A stretch of 64,000 nt of DNA. Source: an uncultured Roseburia sp. GTDB lineage: Bacteria > Bacillota > Clostridia > Lachnospirales > Lachnospiraceae. The stretch is taken from positions 16,701-80,700 of the forward strand of contig CANSSP010000016.1 in assembly GCA_947649645.1 (NCBI GenBank), read 5' to 3'. The notes under the pieces are model-generated. The model was not told the origin of the DNA, did not search any database, and was given only the letters and a program-made list of their open reading frames with translations. The translations under genes were made by a program, and so were the position numbers. Below are positions 26,101 through 33,682 of this stretch, piece after piece (within the stretch, counting starts at the first letter, position 1; every line of letters starts with the position of its first letter).

Positions 26101-26787
26101 TGATGAGATCACAATCTGAACAGATTCAATTCCGCTGTCTGCATCGTATGCCCAGACCTTAAAATGCAATGTATCATTCTTTGTCAGCGCCTGTCCGTTT
26201 TCCAGAAACTCAAACTTTTCGATCACCGGCTGATTTATATCGTACGAATCCGCCAGCGCCATAATGCCGCCCTCTTCTGCCTCCTGGCGGCGCGTGTTTT
26301 CTTCCCCTTCGCTCTCACCGGACGACTGCGTATCGTCCGCCGGCGTCTCATCTTCCGGCATTTCCGGACCGGTCGGCAGATCCGGATCAACGCCTTCCTG
26401 CTTTCCATCGGGTCTCTGCCCGTCTCCCGGCTCCGATTCCAGCCCGGGCATTTCCGTACTTTCCGCCGGCTGCATTTCGCCTGTCCCGGGCTCTTGTGCA
26501 TTCCCAGATTCCACGGCAGCTCCTTCCGTCTCATCCGTCGGCGGCACCGCCTCTGCCCCCGGTTCCGTATCCGGCTTCCGGATATCTCCCGTTTCCCGCT
26601 CACTTTCCCGTTCCCCGGCCTCACCGGTTTCCTCTGTCTCCGGCTCTCCGGCTTCCGGCGTCTCCGCCTGCACGGCGGATTCATTTTCACTGCCCTGCGC
26701 GGCCAGCCCCTGTGCCGGAGGCACTGCCGTCACCGCCAGAGATGCCGCAAGGCAAAGCCCCAGCAGTTTTCTGCCAAATTTCTTCAT
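23149..26787 (-). CDS. Large secreted surface protein with Ig-like repeats and SPxTG-like terminus
   Basis: 1212 residues. The signal peptide (about 1-31) ends AQGLAAQ and is followed by a Glu/Pro/Thr-rich linker to about 180. Three related beta-sandwich-like repeats follow (about 185-290, 300-415, 425-540), each beginning near PVIEKFEF or PVIENITI. Next are several beta repeats with aromatic spacing (about 590-900), then a domain starting LTEEEIEEIVKKAQEAS. The last 90 residues are a Pro/Ser/Gly-rich tail with ETPSGPE repeats ending SPRTGE and stop. SPxTG resembles sortase sites of Lachnospiraceae, but the hydrophobic segment and basic tail that must follow are absent. The gene has a perfect promoter and AAAGGAGG site. 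GC content changes strongly inside the gene. Probable adhesin or wall-associated protein; ligand unknown. Confidence 0.82.
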   Translation of the reverse strand: MKKFGRKLLGLCLAASLAVTAVPPAQGLAAQGSENESAVQAETPEAGEPETEETGEAGERESERETGDIRKPDTEPGAEAVPPTDETEGAAVESGNAQEPGTGEMQPAESTEMPGLESEPGDGQRPDGKQEGVDPDLPTGPEMPEDETPADDTQSSGESEGEENTRRQEAEEGGIMALADSYDINQPVIEKFEFLENGQALTKNDTLHFKVWAYDADSGIESVQIVISSNGTSYVTCTKAEERNLYVGTLSCDRLHGTNFFISSVRVVDRAGNKTDLAVRDEKGQCIYTFTADCGTTTPPRPSAGSVSISNVQMRENDLDGDGKLGIGDTVTYTADVVCKDTSFSSATMELLMEAPGYSTTQTVRMTYDEEMQRLTGTYEITDKTYPAEWRLYKLRISTDPSGVHNFYSYNWNSEKKSFIVVRDDFDAERPVIENITIDKNGQFVTAGDVVTITVKVSEEHPVETAKAVFSPMISNVVVSQPEVILKLNPDTNEYTGTIDITDDTYPCEWDLTALTVYDKIGHRTYLRDFRDDVDRTYPWYYRVKAGNTYAEDMKDVPIKIYGRAQQEDGTIVPDSLLFDGVVKDVGRRASIEELGILQQPLEGNAPSGWKYNNNKVADADTKFIFPDAAACTFTACYDKGCANVALTYMTLSGETKTVNVPVFVDREASFRDVLDALKLPEDARTGDFDGFELSGADEDTKVGDVANLSVSTNYAGTQVACTLHYFDRYGSPVSRQDSRTYPAGTRLSDVLAGLETPEDVSGAAFEKWILPDYEGDADDVPGSSLQLDVTAVYRGKTTVDTLLAYRGTDGKMAEVKKMVLADGEDPSDADLEGQATGAFKDAEHYKGLRLSEWKGNTTKKLEQYREIDFTAVYYNCFITMRYPDGSREYAVADKGASFRLPSENETYRNIVWEGYGAGAAVKVTGDMEFTVADAERKGGETPPETTGGVRLTEEEIEEIVKKAQEASDGETVRVDMGKATVIPKEVLEAIRDRSVAVVLDMGTYSWTVNGLDVLATEQRDIDLEVKVDTDAVPPGLVQELAGDSPARQLSLTHDGDFGFRADLTLNLGSGHAGGTGNLYYYDSTGKLVFISSGGIAEDGTTSLSFSHASDYVIVIGPGKTSAEPEETPSGPEETPSGPEMPSGGKEDGGSDVREPSARVRDDASEAEVPGGTDEGSNDDASGGAPSAGTDGNGSAERRPGSGRMRSPRTGE

Positions 26788-26824
26788 GGTTTTCCTCCTT
26801 TGTAGTATAGTACTTTTTACTTAC

Positions 26825-26853
26825 ATTATAAAAAGTTTTACTATAGATGTCAA
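26825..26853 (-). promoter_or_regulatory. Consensus sigma-A promoter of the surface protein gene
   Basis: Minus strand: TTGACA (26848-26853), exactly 17 nt, TATAAT (26825-26830). It gives a leader of about 30 nt with a strong AAAGGAGG site. An exact consensus match predicts high expression of the surface protein. Confidence 0.9.
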
Positions 26854-27084
26854 TATCTTAAATTCGTAGTGGTATCTCTTTCCTGTCTGTTATTGTGGAA
26901 AAAGAAACATACAGCTGACATCTGCTTTTTTGCACCTGTCGGATTCTTTTACGCCATATTATGACAATATAGGAGTGTTATCTGATAAACCATGAAAACA
27001 GAATGTCAGAACCATTGATAACGAACGTCCTTTATGAAATGGATAGATCAGAACAAAATATGCCCGTTCCTGTCCAAAATTACA

Positions 27085-27122
27085 TAAAAAATCTGACGGG
27101 CCGCATAGTTTCCCGTCAGATC
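27085..27122 (-). terminator. Terminator after the BofC-like gene
   Basis: A perfect 10-bp stem pairs ATCTGACGGG with CCCGTCAGAT around an 11-nt loop, followed on the minus strand by TTTTTT. It lies 20 nt after the stop codon at 27143. Confidence 0.9.
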
Positions 27123-27142
27123 TATGGCAGATGATCGGAGAC

Positions 27143-27520
27143 CTAGCTGGAATAGCTCTCCAGAAAATCATACAGTTCTTTTTCATCCGTAATCGGAATG
27201 CCCATAACCGCTTTCTCCTGCACTGCGGCGTCCAGGCTGCTCAGCCGGATGTTCGTCTCAAACAGAAACGTTATCCCGTCACCGCCGTACACGGCCAGAA
27301 AACCATCTTTTTCTCTGATAAGATAGGCATACGGCTCTCTGATACTCATACTCTCCGCCAGCTCCTCCGGTTCCGTCGTCTCCGTTTCTATCAGAATCCG
27401 CGTCTCTTTGTATCGAACCTCTTCTGTCTGTGCGTCCCCGGCTCCATACAGACGAATCAGACAGATGACACAGATCAGCACCGCTGCCGCAAAAAGGCAG
27501 ATACTTATCATTCTTTTCAT
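27143..27520 (-). CDS. Small membrane-anchored protein, BofC C-terminal-like
   Basis: 125 residues. One N-terminal membrane segment (about 5-25) is followed by an acidic spacer and a small C-terminal domain (about 60-125) with YLIREKDGFLAVYGGDG and a DEKELYDFLESYSS ending. This ending resembles the C-terminal domain of the sporulation checkpoint protein BofC, found in many clostridial proteins of this size; that link is from memory and weak. The start at 27520 follows GGGAGG; the upstream in-frame codons lack a site. It lies 78 nt after the flippase gene and ends at a strong terminator. Confidence 0.7.
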   Translation of the reverse strand: MKRMISICLFAAAVLICVICLIRLYGAGDAQTEEVRYKETRILIETETTEPEELAESMSIREPYAYLIREKDGFLAVYGGDGITFLFETNIRLSSLDAAVQEKAVMGIPITDEKELYDFLESYSS

Positions 27521-27598
27521 TCCGGCCTCCCATAACACACTCTGCCAGGTCTTCCTGTTATGAATAAGTATCTGCCATTTTTTACGTTTTATACAAGA

Positions 27599-29266
27599 TT
27601 ATGGAAGAAGATGCAGCTTCTTTGCCAGTGCCGCAAACGCCCTCCCTTTTGGGAAGCGCATAATTTCTTCCTCTCTGAGCCCTTTTAAGAGAAGCAGCAG
27701 GACCGCATACACGACAGCGCCGATCAGGATGGATAAGAGCACCGCGGCCATATTCACGCGGAACAGATAGAAAAACAGCTGATAGGCGAGCCACACAACT
27801 ACACCCATCCCCGCCGAGGCAATGGCGGGTACCAGAAACGTCCGTTTCACTTCCTGCCGGTAACCGCTGAATCTGCGGATGGAACGAGCGTTTAAAACAC
27901 ACATGATAAAACCAAATGCGGAATTGGCAATAACGACGGCATAAATATTTAACTTAAATCCCAGCATCAGCGCGACGAGAATCAGCAGATGGAGAACAAG
28001 CGCAATAATCGCGTTTTTGATCGGCTCTTTCATACGGTTCATCCCCTGCAGAAGACCATTTGAGAGCGTCGAGAGCGAAAAAAACAATATCGCCGCGGCC
28101 CCGCTCATCATCATATTCGCGGCCATCACAGAAGAATCCTTAAACAGCATCTGAAGAATCGGGGAAGCAAGCACCCCCATTCCCACGGTACACGGAAACG
28201 CAATTACCATGACAAATCGTGTCGCCGTCGCAATCTGATGCTTTGCCTCTTTCCTCTTTCCCGCCGCATACGCCGCAGTGAGCGCCGGAACCGAAGACGC
28301 CGCCAGAGCAGACGCAATGGAAATCGGCACGTTAATAAGCACCTGGTACTTTCCGGAATAGATGCCGTTCCACACACCATACTCCCGCTCGGCGTATCCC
28401 TGAAATACCGAAATATTTTTAAAAACCGCCTCGTCAATCAGCGCATTGCAATTGTATATCGTACTGCTGAGCAATACCGGAACAATGGTTGCGACCAGTA
28501 CTTTCATAATCGAGCCATAAGAATCCACATTGGACCGGCGTTCCTTTTTCATCGTCTGTTTAAACTTCTTCATGAAGACAACAAGAACAAATGTGGAAAA
28601 CAAAAGAGCAACGAGCGCCCCCACCCCCGTGCCGATCGTACCTCCTGCCGCGCCGTAGGCTGCCGCATAGTTTTCTTCATTTCCGAGGAGACGCCCTGCC
28701 TTTGCGCCATAAGAAAAGAGCACGTAAGCCGCCCACACGCTGACAACGGCATTTGCGATCTGTTCTAAAATCTGCGAGACCGCGCTGGGCATCATCGTCC
28801 CGAGTCCCTGATAAAATCCACGCATCACGCCTAAAATGGCAACAATAACGAGCACCGGAACAAGCGTTTCCACCGCAAAAATACTAAGCGGCGTGCGCAT
28901 CAGCGTATTTGTGATAAAATCTGCGCCAAAAAAGAGAACCGCCGCCGCAACAGAACCGGATACCGCGCCAAATAACAGCGCACATCTTAAAATCCGACAG
29001 ACGTTTCTGCGCCTTCCCTGGGAGATATTCGCCGAAACCAGCTTTGAGACGGCAAGCGGCAGGCTGTAAGACGAGATAATCAGCAGTATATTATAAATTT
29101 TGTAAGCGCTCCCGTAATAGTTGTTTCCAGTGTCTCCGATAATCCCTGTCAGCGGAATCCGGTAGATCAGCCCGATAATCCGGCTGATCAGAGAAGCCGC
29201 CGCGAGAATGGAACCCTGCACCAGAAAGCTTGTGCCGCTTTTCTTTTTCTTTCTCTTATTTCCCAT
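27599..29266 (-). CDS. MOP superfamily lipid/polysaccharide flippase (SpoVB/MurJ-like)
   Basis: 555 residues, about fourteen membrane segments after a basic start (NKRKKKKSG). The segment ISRIIGLIYRIPLTGIIGDTG is characteristic of the SpoVB/YtgP branch, which flips lipid-linked wall precursors; SpoVB is needed for spore cortex. Conserved basic residues in the first helices (SRIIGLIYRIP) and GVMRGFYQGLG near residue 145 also fit. The ATG follows CGAGGAAG. Sporulation genes yqfC and yqfD are two to three genes upstream, so a sporulation role is plausible, but a vegetative MurJ-like role cannot be excluded. Confidence 0.88.
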   Translation of the reverse strand: MGNKRKKKKSGTSFLVQGSILAAASLISRIIGLIYRIPLTGIIGDTGNNYYGSAYKIYNILLIISSYSLPLAVSKLVSANISQGRRRNVCRILRCALLFGAVSGSVAAAVLFFGADFITNTLMRTPLSIFAVETLVPVLVIVAILGVMRGFYQGLGTMMPSAVSQILEQIANAVVSVWAAYVLFSYGAKAGRLLGNEENYAAAYGAAGGTIGTGVGALVALLFSTFVLVVFMKKFKQTMKKERRSNVDSYGSIMKVLVATIVPVLLSSTIYNCNALIDEAVFKNISVFQGYAEREYGVWNGIYSGKYQVLINVPISIASALAASSVPALTAAYAAGKRKEAKHQIATATRFVMVIAFPCTVGMGVLASPILQMLFKDSSVMAANMMMSGAAAILFFSLSTLSNGLLQGMNRMKEPIKNAIIALVLHLLILVALMLGFKLNIYAVVIANSAFGFIMCVLNARSIRRFSGYRQEVKRTFLVPAIASAGMGVVVWLAYQLFFYLFRVNMAAVLLSILIGAVVYAVLLLLLKGLREEEIMRFPKGRAFAALAKKLHLLP

Positions 29267-29290
29267 AAAACTTCCTCGATCCGACGCTGC

Positions 29291-29809
29291 TCACTTAAGA
29301 ATCTTTTCCTCACTCCGGAAAATGCGCAGCGTATTCAGAATTTCATCCTGCTTTGCCTCCATCACCGCCGCCTCTTCCTCCGTCATATGATCATAGCCAA
29401 AAAGATGCAGCATGCTGTGCACGATCAGAAACGCAAACTCCCGCTTTTCACTGTGTCCGTAAGATATGGCCTGCGCCTTCAGACGTTCAGCGGAAATGAC
29501 GATGTCACCCAGCATGATTTCCCCTGTGTCGGGATTAAAGTTATCCTGAAAATCCTGTTCCAGATCCGAAAACTCCCCAGCCTTCTCATAAGAGATCAGC
29601 GGAAATGACAGGACGTCCGTGGGCGCGTCAATCCCGCGGTAAGTGCGGTTGTACTCCCTGATTCCCTCATCGTCCGTCAGCGTCAGATTCACCTCCGCAT
29701 CATAAGGAAATCCCTCGTGCTCGATCGCAAACTCCACTACCTGCTCCGCCAGCGTCTCATATTCAAATGCAAACGATATGTCTCTTTCCTTTTCTATTGT
29801 AAGACTCAT
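29291..29809 (-). CDS. ybeY: Endoribonuclease YbeY (rRNA maturation/quality control)
   Basis: 172 residues. The zinc motif HxxxHxxxxxH is complete as HSMLHLFGYDH near residue 130. YbeY trims the 16S rRNA 3-prime end and helps remove defective ribosomes. Its start overlaps the stop of the preceding HD-like gene by 4 nt (ATGA), and GGAGAGG lies 8 nt upstream. The order phoH-(pgpH)-ybeY is that of B. subtilis yqf genes. Confidence 0.95.
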   Translation of the reverse strand: MSLTIEKERDISFAFEYETLAEQVVEFAIEHEGFPYDAEVNLTLTDDEGIREYNRTYRGIDAPTDVLSFPLISYEKAGEFSDLEQDFQDNFNPDTGEIMLGDIVISAERLKAQAISYGHSEKREFAFLIVHSMLHLFGYDHMTEEEAAVMEAKQDEILNTLRIFRSEEKILK

Positions 29810-30987
29810 ATCAGCAGCCTCTCCTCTTTCACAAGATATTCTCTTATTTTCAAAAACATATTCATGCTCAGGCCCGACTTATCGTACATTCCCATCGTGG
29901 AAAAATCATTCAGCGTCTGGTAAATCACCATATCCTGATTCCACTCACTCGACATCGTCTGACTATCCAGCACCTCGAGCTTTTTAATCAGCCCGTCCAC
30001 CATATGTACAATCGCGGATTCCACCGTCGTGGGAAGCTCCAGTTCCCCATTGTATTCGCTGATTACACGAATCACCTCTTCCGGAAAACACTCCTTCTGC
30101 GCAATGCGTATCCCGCTCTCGACCAGGGATTCCCCCTCGATAATGCCGATCCGGTAATAAAATCCGGACGCCGCACAGACATTCTGATCGGCGTTCACAA
30201 GCCTGGCACATTTTCCGGACGCCCGCGAAACACGCACGGCATGCCGGTATTCCGTTTCCGAAAACTTCAAAAGCTCTCTCGCCAGCGGATAAGATTCGTC
30301 GAGAATATCCGCAAAAAAATCCAGGACCTCCGCATTTTTTGCCGCCGCAAGCTGCCCGATCACCAGAAACAGAAATACGTCCGCAACCACACCTTCCAGC
30401 GCGCCATACAGAAAAAGACTGTACTTCACCTCGCGGTAGGCCATATAATAAAACACGGACGGCATCATGACCGAGAGTGAAAAAATAACGGCTCCGCACA
30501 GATAACGACAGTGGTAGCGTTCCACTGTCATCTCCAGCATACAGCCGAAGAGAATCATCAGACAGTATAATACCATCTCCGCCATACTGCACGCACATGC
30601 CAGACACATCATGGCGTTTAAAAAGAACACGGCACAGACGCCTGTGACACGCGAAGAAAGCGCCGTCATCACAAGAGCCGCCAGAATCACCGGTTTTAAA
30701 AATTCCGGCAGATTCACCGAGAGCAGGATAACCAGGGAACAGACAAAATACCCCGCCACAACCTTCCGGTAATCCGTCTGCCGGTTTTTCGACAGCTTCT
30801 TCTTTGTCCGTTCTCCCTCCAGGACATAGACAAACAACGCGAAAAAAGCCAGAGCAGGAATCAGATACGCGATCGCCTCATCCAGAAAGAAATTCCGGAT
30901 CCGGCAAAGGCTGGCCGTAAAGCCCACAGTGATCACAAACAGCAGCACTATATTTATCACTCGCTTTGCGACAAAACGTTCTTTCAT
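29806..30987 (-). CDS. PgpH-like membrane protein with degenerate HD domain
   Basis: 393 residues. About seven membrane segments (10-225) are followed by a cytoplasmic domain of about 150 residues. Its place between phoH and ybeY is that of pgpH, a 7TM-HD phosphodiesterase for c-di-AMP. The C-terminal part still aligns with the HD fold (ETEYRHAVRVSRASGKCARL; ASGFYYRIGIIEG; VISEYNGELE). However, the catalytic HD pair expected in YYHDIGK reads YYRIGII, and the later histidine pair is missing. The large extracytoplasmic domain of PgpH is also absent. It is therefore probably catalytically dead towards cyclic dinucleotides and may bind or sense instead. It overlaps both neighbours by 4 nt; AAGGAGAAC precedes the ATG. 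Confidence 0.75.
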   Translation of the reverse strand: MKERFVAKRVINIVLLFVITVGFTASLCRIRNFFLDEAIAYLIPALAFFALFVYVLEGERTKKKLSKNRQTDYRKVVAGYFVCSLVILLSVNLPEFLKPVILAALVMTALSSRVTGVCAVFFLNAMMCLACACSMAEMVLYCLMILFGCMLEMTVERYHCRYLCGAVIFSLSVMMPSVFYYMAYREVKYSLFLYGALEGVVADVFLFLVIGQLAAAKNAEVLDFFADILDESYPLARELLKFSETEYRHAVRVSRASGKCARLVNADQNVCAASGFYYRIGIIEGESLVESGIRIAQKECFPEEVIRVISEYNGELELPTTVESAIVHMVDGLIKKLEVLDSQTMSSEWNQDMVIYQTLNDFSTMGMYDKSGLSMNMFLKIREYLVKEERLLI

Positions 30988-32006
30988 GTTCTCCTTGTCT
31001 CCTGTCTTCTCCCCCGGGCCATACTTCTGCGCGCACCACCGCCCGTCTTGTCGCGGTTCTCGTAATCCTCATAAGCTTTCACGATCTTCTGCACCAGCGG
31101 GTGACGCACGACATCGAGACTCGTCAGCTTACAGATGCCGATCTCCTCCACTTTTGCCAGCACCTTAAGCGCCACATCGAGACCGGAAGATACCCCCGGC
31201 GCAAGGTCCTTCTGCGTCGCGTCGCCCGTGATCACCGCCTTGGATCCGAAACCGATGCGTGTTAAAAACATCTTCATCTGTGCCGGAGTCGTATTCTGCG
31301 CCTCATCCAGGATGATAAACGCATTGTCGAGCGTCCGGCCGCGCATATAAGCCAGCGGCGCGACTTCAATCAGTCCTTTTTCCATATTTTTCTGAAAACT
31401 CTCGGCTCCCATAATCTGATGAAGCGCATCATAGAGAGGCCTGAGATACGGATCCACCTTGCTCTGTAAATCACCGGGAAGAAAACCCAGTTTCTCTCCT
31501 GCCTCAATCGCCGGGCGCGTCAGAATAATCCTGCCCACGTCCTCATTTTTAAAGGCGGTGATCGCCATCGCCATCGCCAGATACGTCTTTCCGGTTCCGG
31601 CCGGGCCGATGCCGAACACAATCATCTTCTCCCGTATCGCGTCGACATAGCTCTTCTGACCAAGTGTCTTTGGCTTTACCGGTCTGCCGTTTACGGTATG
31701 GCAGATGCAGTCCTCGTCAATCGCAGTGATGGCAGATTCCTTCTCTTCCGCCGCCAGCGCCAATGCGTAACTGACATTCTGCTCCGTGATCACATTGCCC
31801 CTTTTTGACAGTTCCAGAAGCTGCATGCACACATTGGAAGCACGCTTAATCTGTGACTCTGTTCCGATAAACTTTACATTTTCTCCCCTGACAATCACCG
31901 TCACCTTAAGCGCGCGCTCTATCTTTCTGATATAAGCGTCAAACTGACCGAACACATTGGCGATATGATCGGCCGGTATATTTACTGAAATCTCAGTCAG
32001 ACTCAT
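30984..32006 (-). CDS. phoH: PhoH family ATPase/helicase-like protein
   Basis: 340 residues. An N-terminal KH-like region of about 110 residues is followed by the PhoH NTPase core with Walker A GPAGTGKTYLAMAMA and Walker B AFIILDEAQNTTPAQ. PhoH proteins act with YbeY in RNA metabolism. The start MSLTEISVNIP (32006) is chosen because the longer frame lies inside yqfD; it overlaps the end of yqfD by 14 nt. The stop overlaps the next gene in ATGA. The C-terminal 20 residues are very basic. Confidence 0.93.
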   Translation of the reverse strand: MSLTEISVNIPADHIANVFGQFDAYIRKIERALKVTVIVRGENVKFIGTESQIKRASNVCMQLLELSKRGNVITEQNVSYALALAAEEKESAITAIDEDCICHTVNGRPVKPKTLGQKSYVDAIREKMIVFGIGPAGTGKTYLAMAMAITAFKNEDVGRIILTRPAIEAGEKLGFLPGDLQSKVDPYLRPLYDALHQIMGAESFQKNMEKGLIEVAPLAYMRGRTLDNAFIILDEAQNTTPAQMKMFLTRIGFGSKAVITGDATQKDLAPGVSSGLDVALKVLAKVEEIGICKLTSLDVVRHPLVQKIVKAYEDYENRDKTGGGARRSMARGRRQETRRT

Positions 32007-33237
32007 CTGTTTCCCGCCCCTCTTCCCCTGTTGTCTGGTATATCCTGGCAGGCTGATAAGAAACGATCGATTCACAGGCATCAATCGTCCCTCCTGCCAC
32101 ATACTTATTGTTCTTTTTTACTATCATAACATTTTTTCCGATAATTTGAATACCTTTTTCTTCCAAATCTGCAAGATAATTCCTCAGATTTTTTGTCGCA
32201 ATCTGCCTTATCTCCTTCTCGGAATGTGTTTTCTTTGTTTTCTGGTATTCCTGGTAAGTCTTTCTGGTCAGGGAGACCGGTAAATAAAAATTGTCTGTAA
32301 ATCGGAGCTGACTGGTATCCGACACAACAGAGCAGTGCTCAAACCCGTGTTTAAAAAACGGATTTGCAAACGCAGCCCCAAAAATTCTGATACTATAATC
32401 CGTCTTTGTATTTCCGGTCGGCGTCTCATCGATATAATCCGCTTCTATGACGTCCTCATAAGAATAAGACACCTCTGCAGTGATATCAGCATCCGCGCTC
32501 TCATAGAGGTATCCCGACACCTCGCCGCTGTCATTTCTGATCTCCAGGCTTCCGCTGACTAAAATATCGCCCGCTTTCACCTCATCCCCCGCAGCGACAA
32601 GCGGCGTTCCGCTCCGCGTCACAATATCCTGGATCACGCCGTCCTTAGACGCAATGATATCGCAGACCGTATCTTCTTTTTTCTGGTAATCCTCCTCCGG
32701 CAGCAGATTTTCCTGAATATCCACCGTCATCTTTGTCCCGTAAATTTTGACGGACGTCCAGATGACCTCACTGTAACGGCTGCGCAGCGCCTCTTCAAGC
32801 CTTGCGCAGTCAACTCTGGTCTTTTTTGCCCCAAAAGAACTTCCCTCCTCCTTAAGGAAATCCAGAATCACCTCCTCTGAGAGATAGGAATTGCCGTTTA
32901 CCTCAATATTCCAGATAAAACCGGACATATAATAGAGCAAAGCCGAGAACAGGAAAATCCCCACGGCAAAAACTTTGCGCTTCCGGTAGCGATGCGCGTG
33001 GAACGGCATGCCACATCGCCGGATAATCCTTATCTTTGTCCTCGTCTTCTTTAATATCGGCTTTAAACTGCGGAACCCTTCGACACTGATGCAAAAGCGA
33101 TACCCTTCCCCATAAGGCGTCAGATTCCAGATCAGTATATCACGGCTGCCGCATAAATTCAGGAATCGTTCCGGTGCATATCCAGTGAGCTGGACATAAA
33201 CGTATCCCCGAACATATTTCATCGCAGATAAGAGCAT
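31993..33237 (-). CDS. yqfD: Sporulation protein YqfD
   Basis: 414 residues. An N-terminal cytoplasmic domain (about 1-85, with CGMPFHAHRYRKRK) is followed by one membrane segment (near 90-110) and a large outside domain containing a POTRA-like start (IEVNGNSYLSEEVILDFLK) and beta-rich repeats. YqfD is conserved in endospore formers and expressed in the mother cell. Its presence marks the organism as a spore former. Translation probably starts at 33237, 4 nt after the yqfC stop, with only a weak site, implying coupling; an ATG five codons later is no better. Confidence 0.93.
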   Translation of the reverse strand: MLLSAMKYVRGYVYVQLTGYAPERFLNLCGSRDILIWNLTPYGEGYRFCISVEGFRSLKPILKKTRTKIRIIRRCGMPFHAHRYRKRKVFAVGIFLFSALLYYMSGFIWNIEVNGNSYLSEEVILDFLKEEGSSFGAKKTRVDCARLEEALRSRYSEVIWTSVKIYGTKMTVDIQENLLPEEDYQKKEDTVCDIIASKDGVIQDIVTRSGTPLVAAGDEVKAGDILVSGSLEIRNDSGEVSGYLYESADADITAEVSYSYEDVIEADYIDETPTGNTKTDYSIRIFGAAFANPFFKHGFEHCSVVSDTSQLRFTDNFYLPVSLTRKTYQEYQKTKKTHSEKEIRQIATKNLRNYLADLEEKGIQIIGKNVMIVKKNNKYVAGGTIDACESIVSYQPARIYQTTGEEGRETDESD

Positions 33238-33240
33238 CCG

Positions 33241-33573
33241 TCAGTTCTCGTACCGGACTGCCTCGATAAGGCCCGTGATTTTCATTTCCTCGTTGGTGTA
33301 ATATTCAATTGCAAGATGCGCACCGGAAATCAATATCCTGCAGTTTTTGGTCTGAACCCGGATAAAGGAATCCTGGTATTCCAGGATCCCTTTATAATTT
33401 GCAATCAGTGCCTCCCTCCTCCCTGTTACGGTCAGAATGGCGGCTCCGAGCATCAGATCCTTGGGAAGCTCCAGGCTGTTTACCATTTTTTCGCGGAACG
33501 AAATATCGTCTGCGGGCGCGGCGTCCGGCCGCGCCGGTGTATTGTGAAGTGAATATCGCTGATTTCTTTTCAT
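33241..33573 (-). CDS. yqfC: Sporulation protein YqfC
   Basis: 110 residues. The core (about 30-110) contains NSLELPKDLMLGAAILTVTG, GILEYQDSFIRV and YYTNEEMKITGLIEAVRYE, the YqfC pattern of a small protein encoded just before yqfD in spore formers. The ATG at 33573 has no ribosome binding site. Thirty-six nt upstream and in the same frame is another ATG (33609) with a perfect GGAGG site, but the nine codons after it end in TAG. The gene is therefore either translated by re-initiation or carries a nonsense mutation in an extended start. Confidence 0.85.
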   Translation of the reverse strand: MKRNQRYSLHNTPARPDAAPADDISFREKMVNSLELPKDLMLGAAILTVTGRREALIANYKGILEYQDSFIRVQTKNCRILISGAHLAIEYYTNEEMKITGLIEAVRYEN

Positions 33574-33579
33574 ATATAA

Positions 33580-33609
33580 CTATATGAAATTTTGCGGAGT
33601 CTTATTCAT
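33580..33609 (-). CDS. Nine-codon mini-ORF in front of yqfC (MNKTPQNFI)
   Basis: ATG at 33609 is preceded by GGAGGATTATC, the strongest ribosome binding site in this intergenic region. The reading frame encodes MNKTPQNFI and stops at TAG. It is in frame with yqfC, whose ATG follows the TAG after 6 nt. The arrangement fits re-initiation coupling or an ancestral longer yqfC interrupted by amber. Whether the nonapeptide is made is unknown. Confidence 0.5.
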   Translation of the reverse strand: MNKTPQNFI

Positions 33610-33682
33610 GATAATCCTCCATCCCGGAATATTCCGGGTACGGGAACGCAGCCGGCCATAAGATCCGGCTCTGTTTCCCACT

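Larger units (their letters stand above)
26788..27142. other. Intergenic region between surface protein gene and small membrane protein gene
   Basis: About 350 nt, noticeably AT-rich. It contains the surface-protein promoter at its left end and the terminator of the downstream-facing gene at its right end. Between roughly 26860 and 27080 I see no coding signal on either strand beyond short ORFs without ribosome binding sites. Confidence 0.7.

Noticed and set aside
26959..27186. Possible 75-aa gene on the minus strand in the intergenic region
   Set aside because: It overlaps the strong terminator and the end of the neighbouring gene, has no ribosome binding site and an unconvincing composition.
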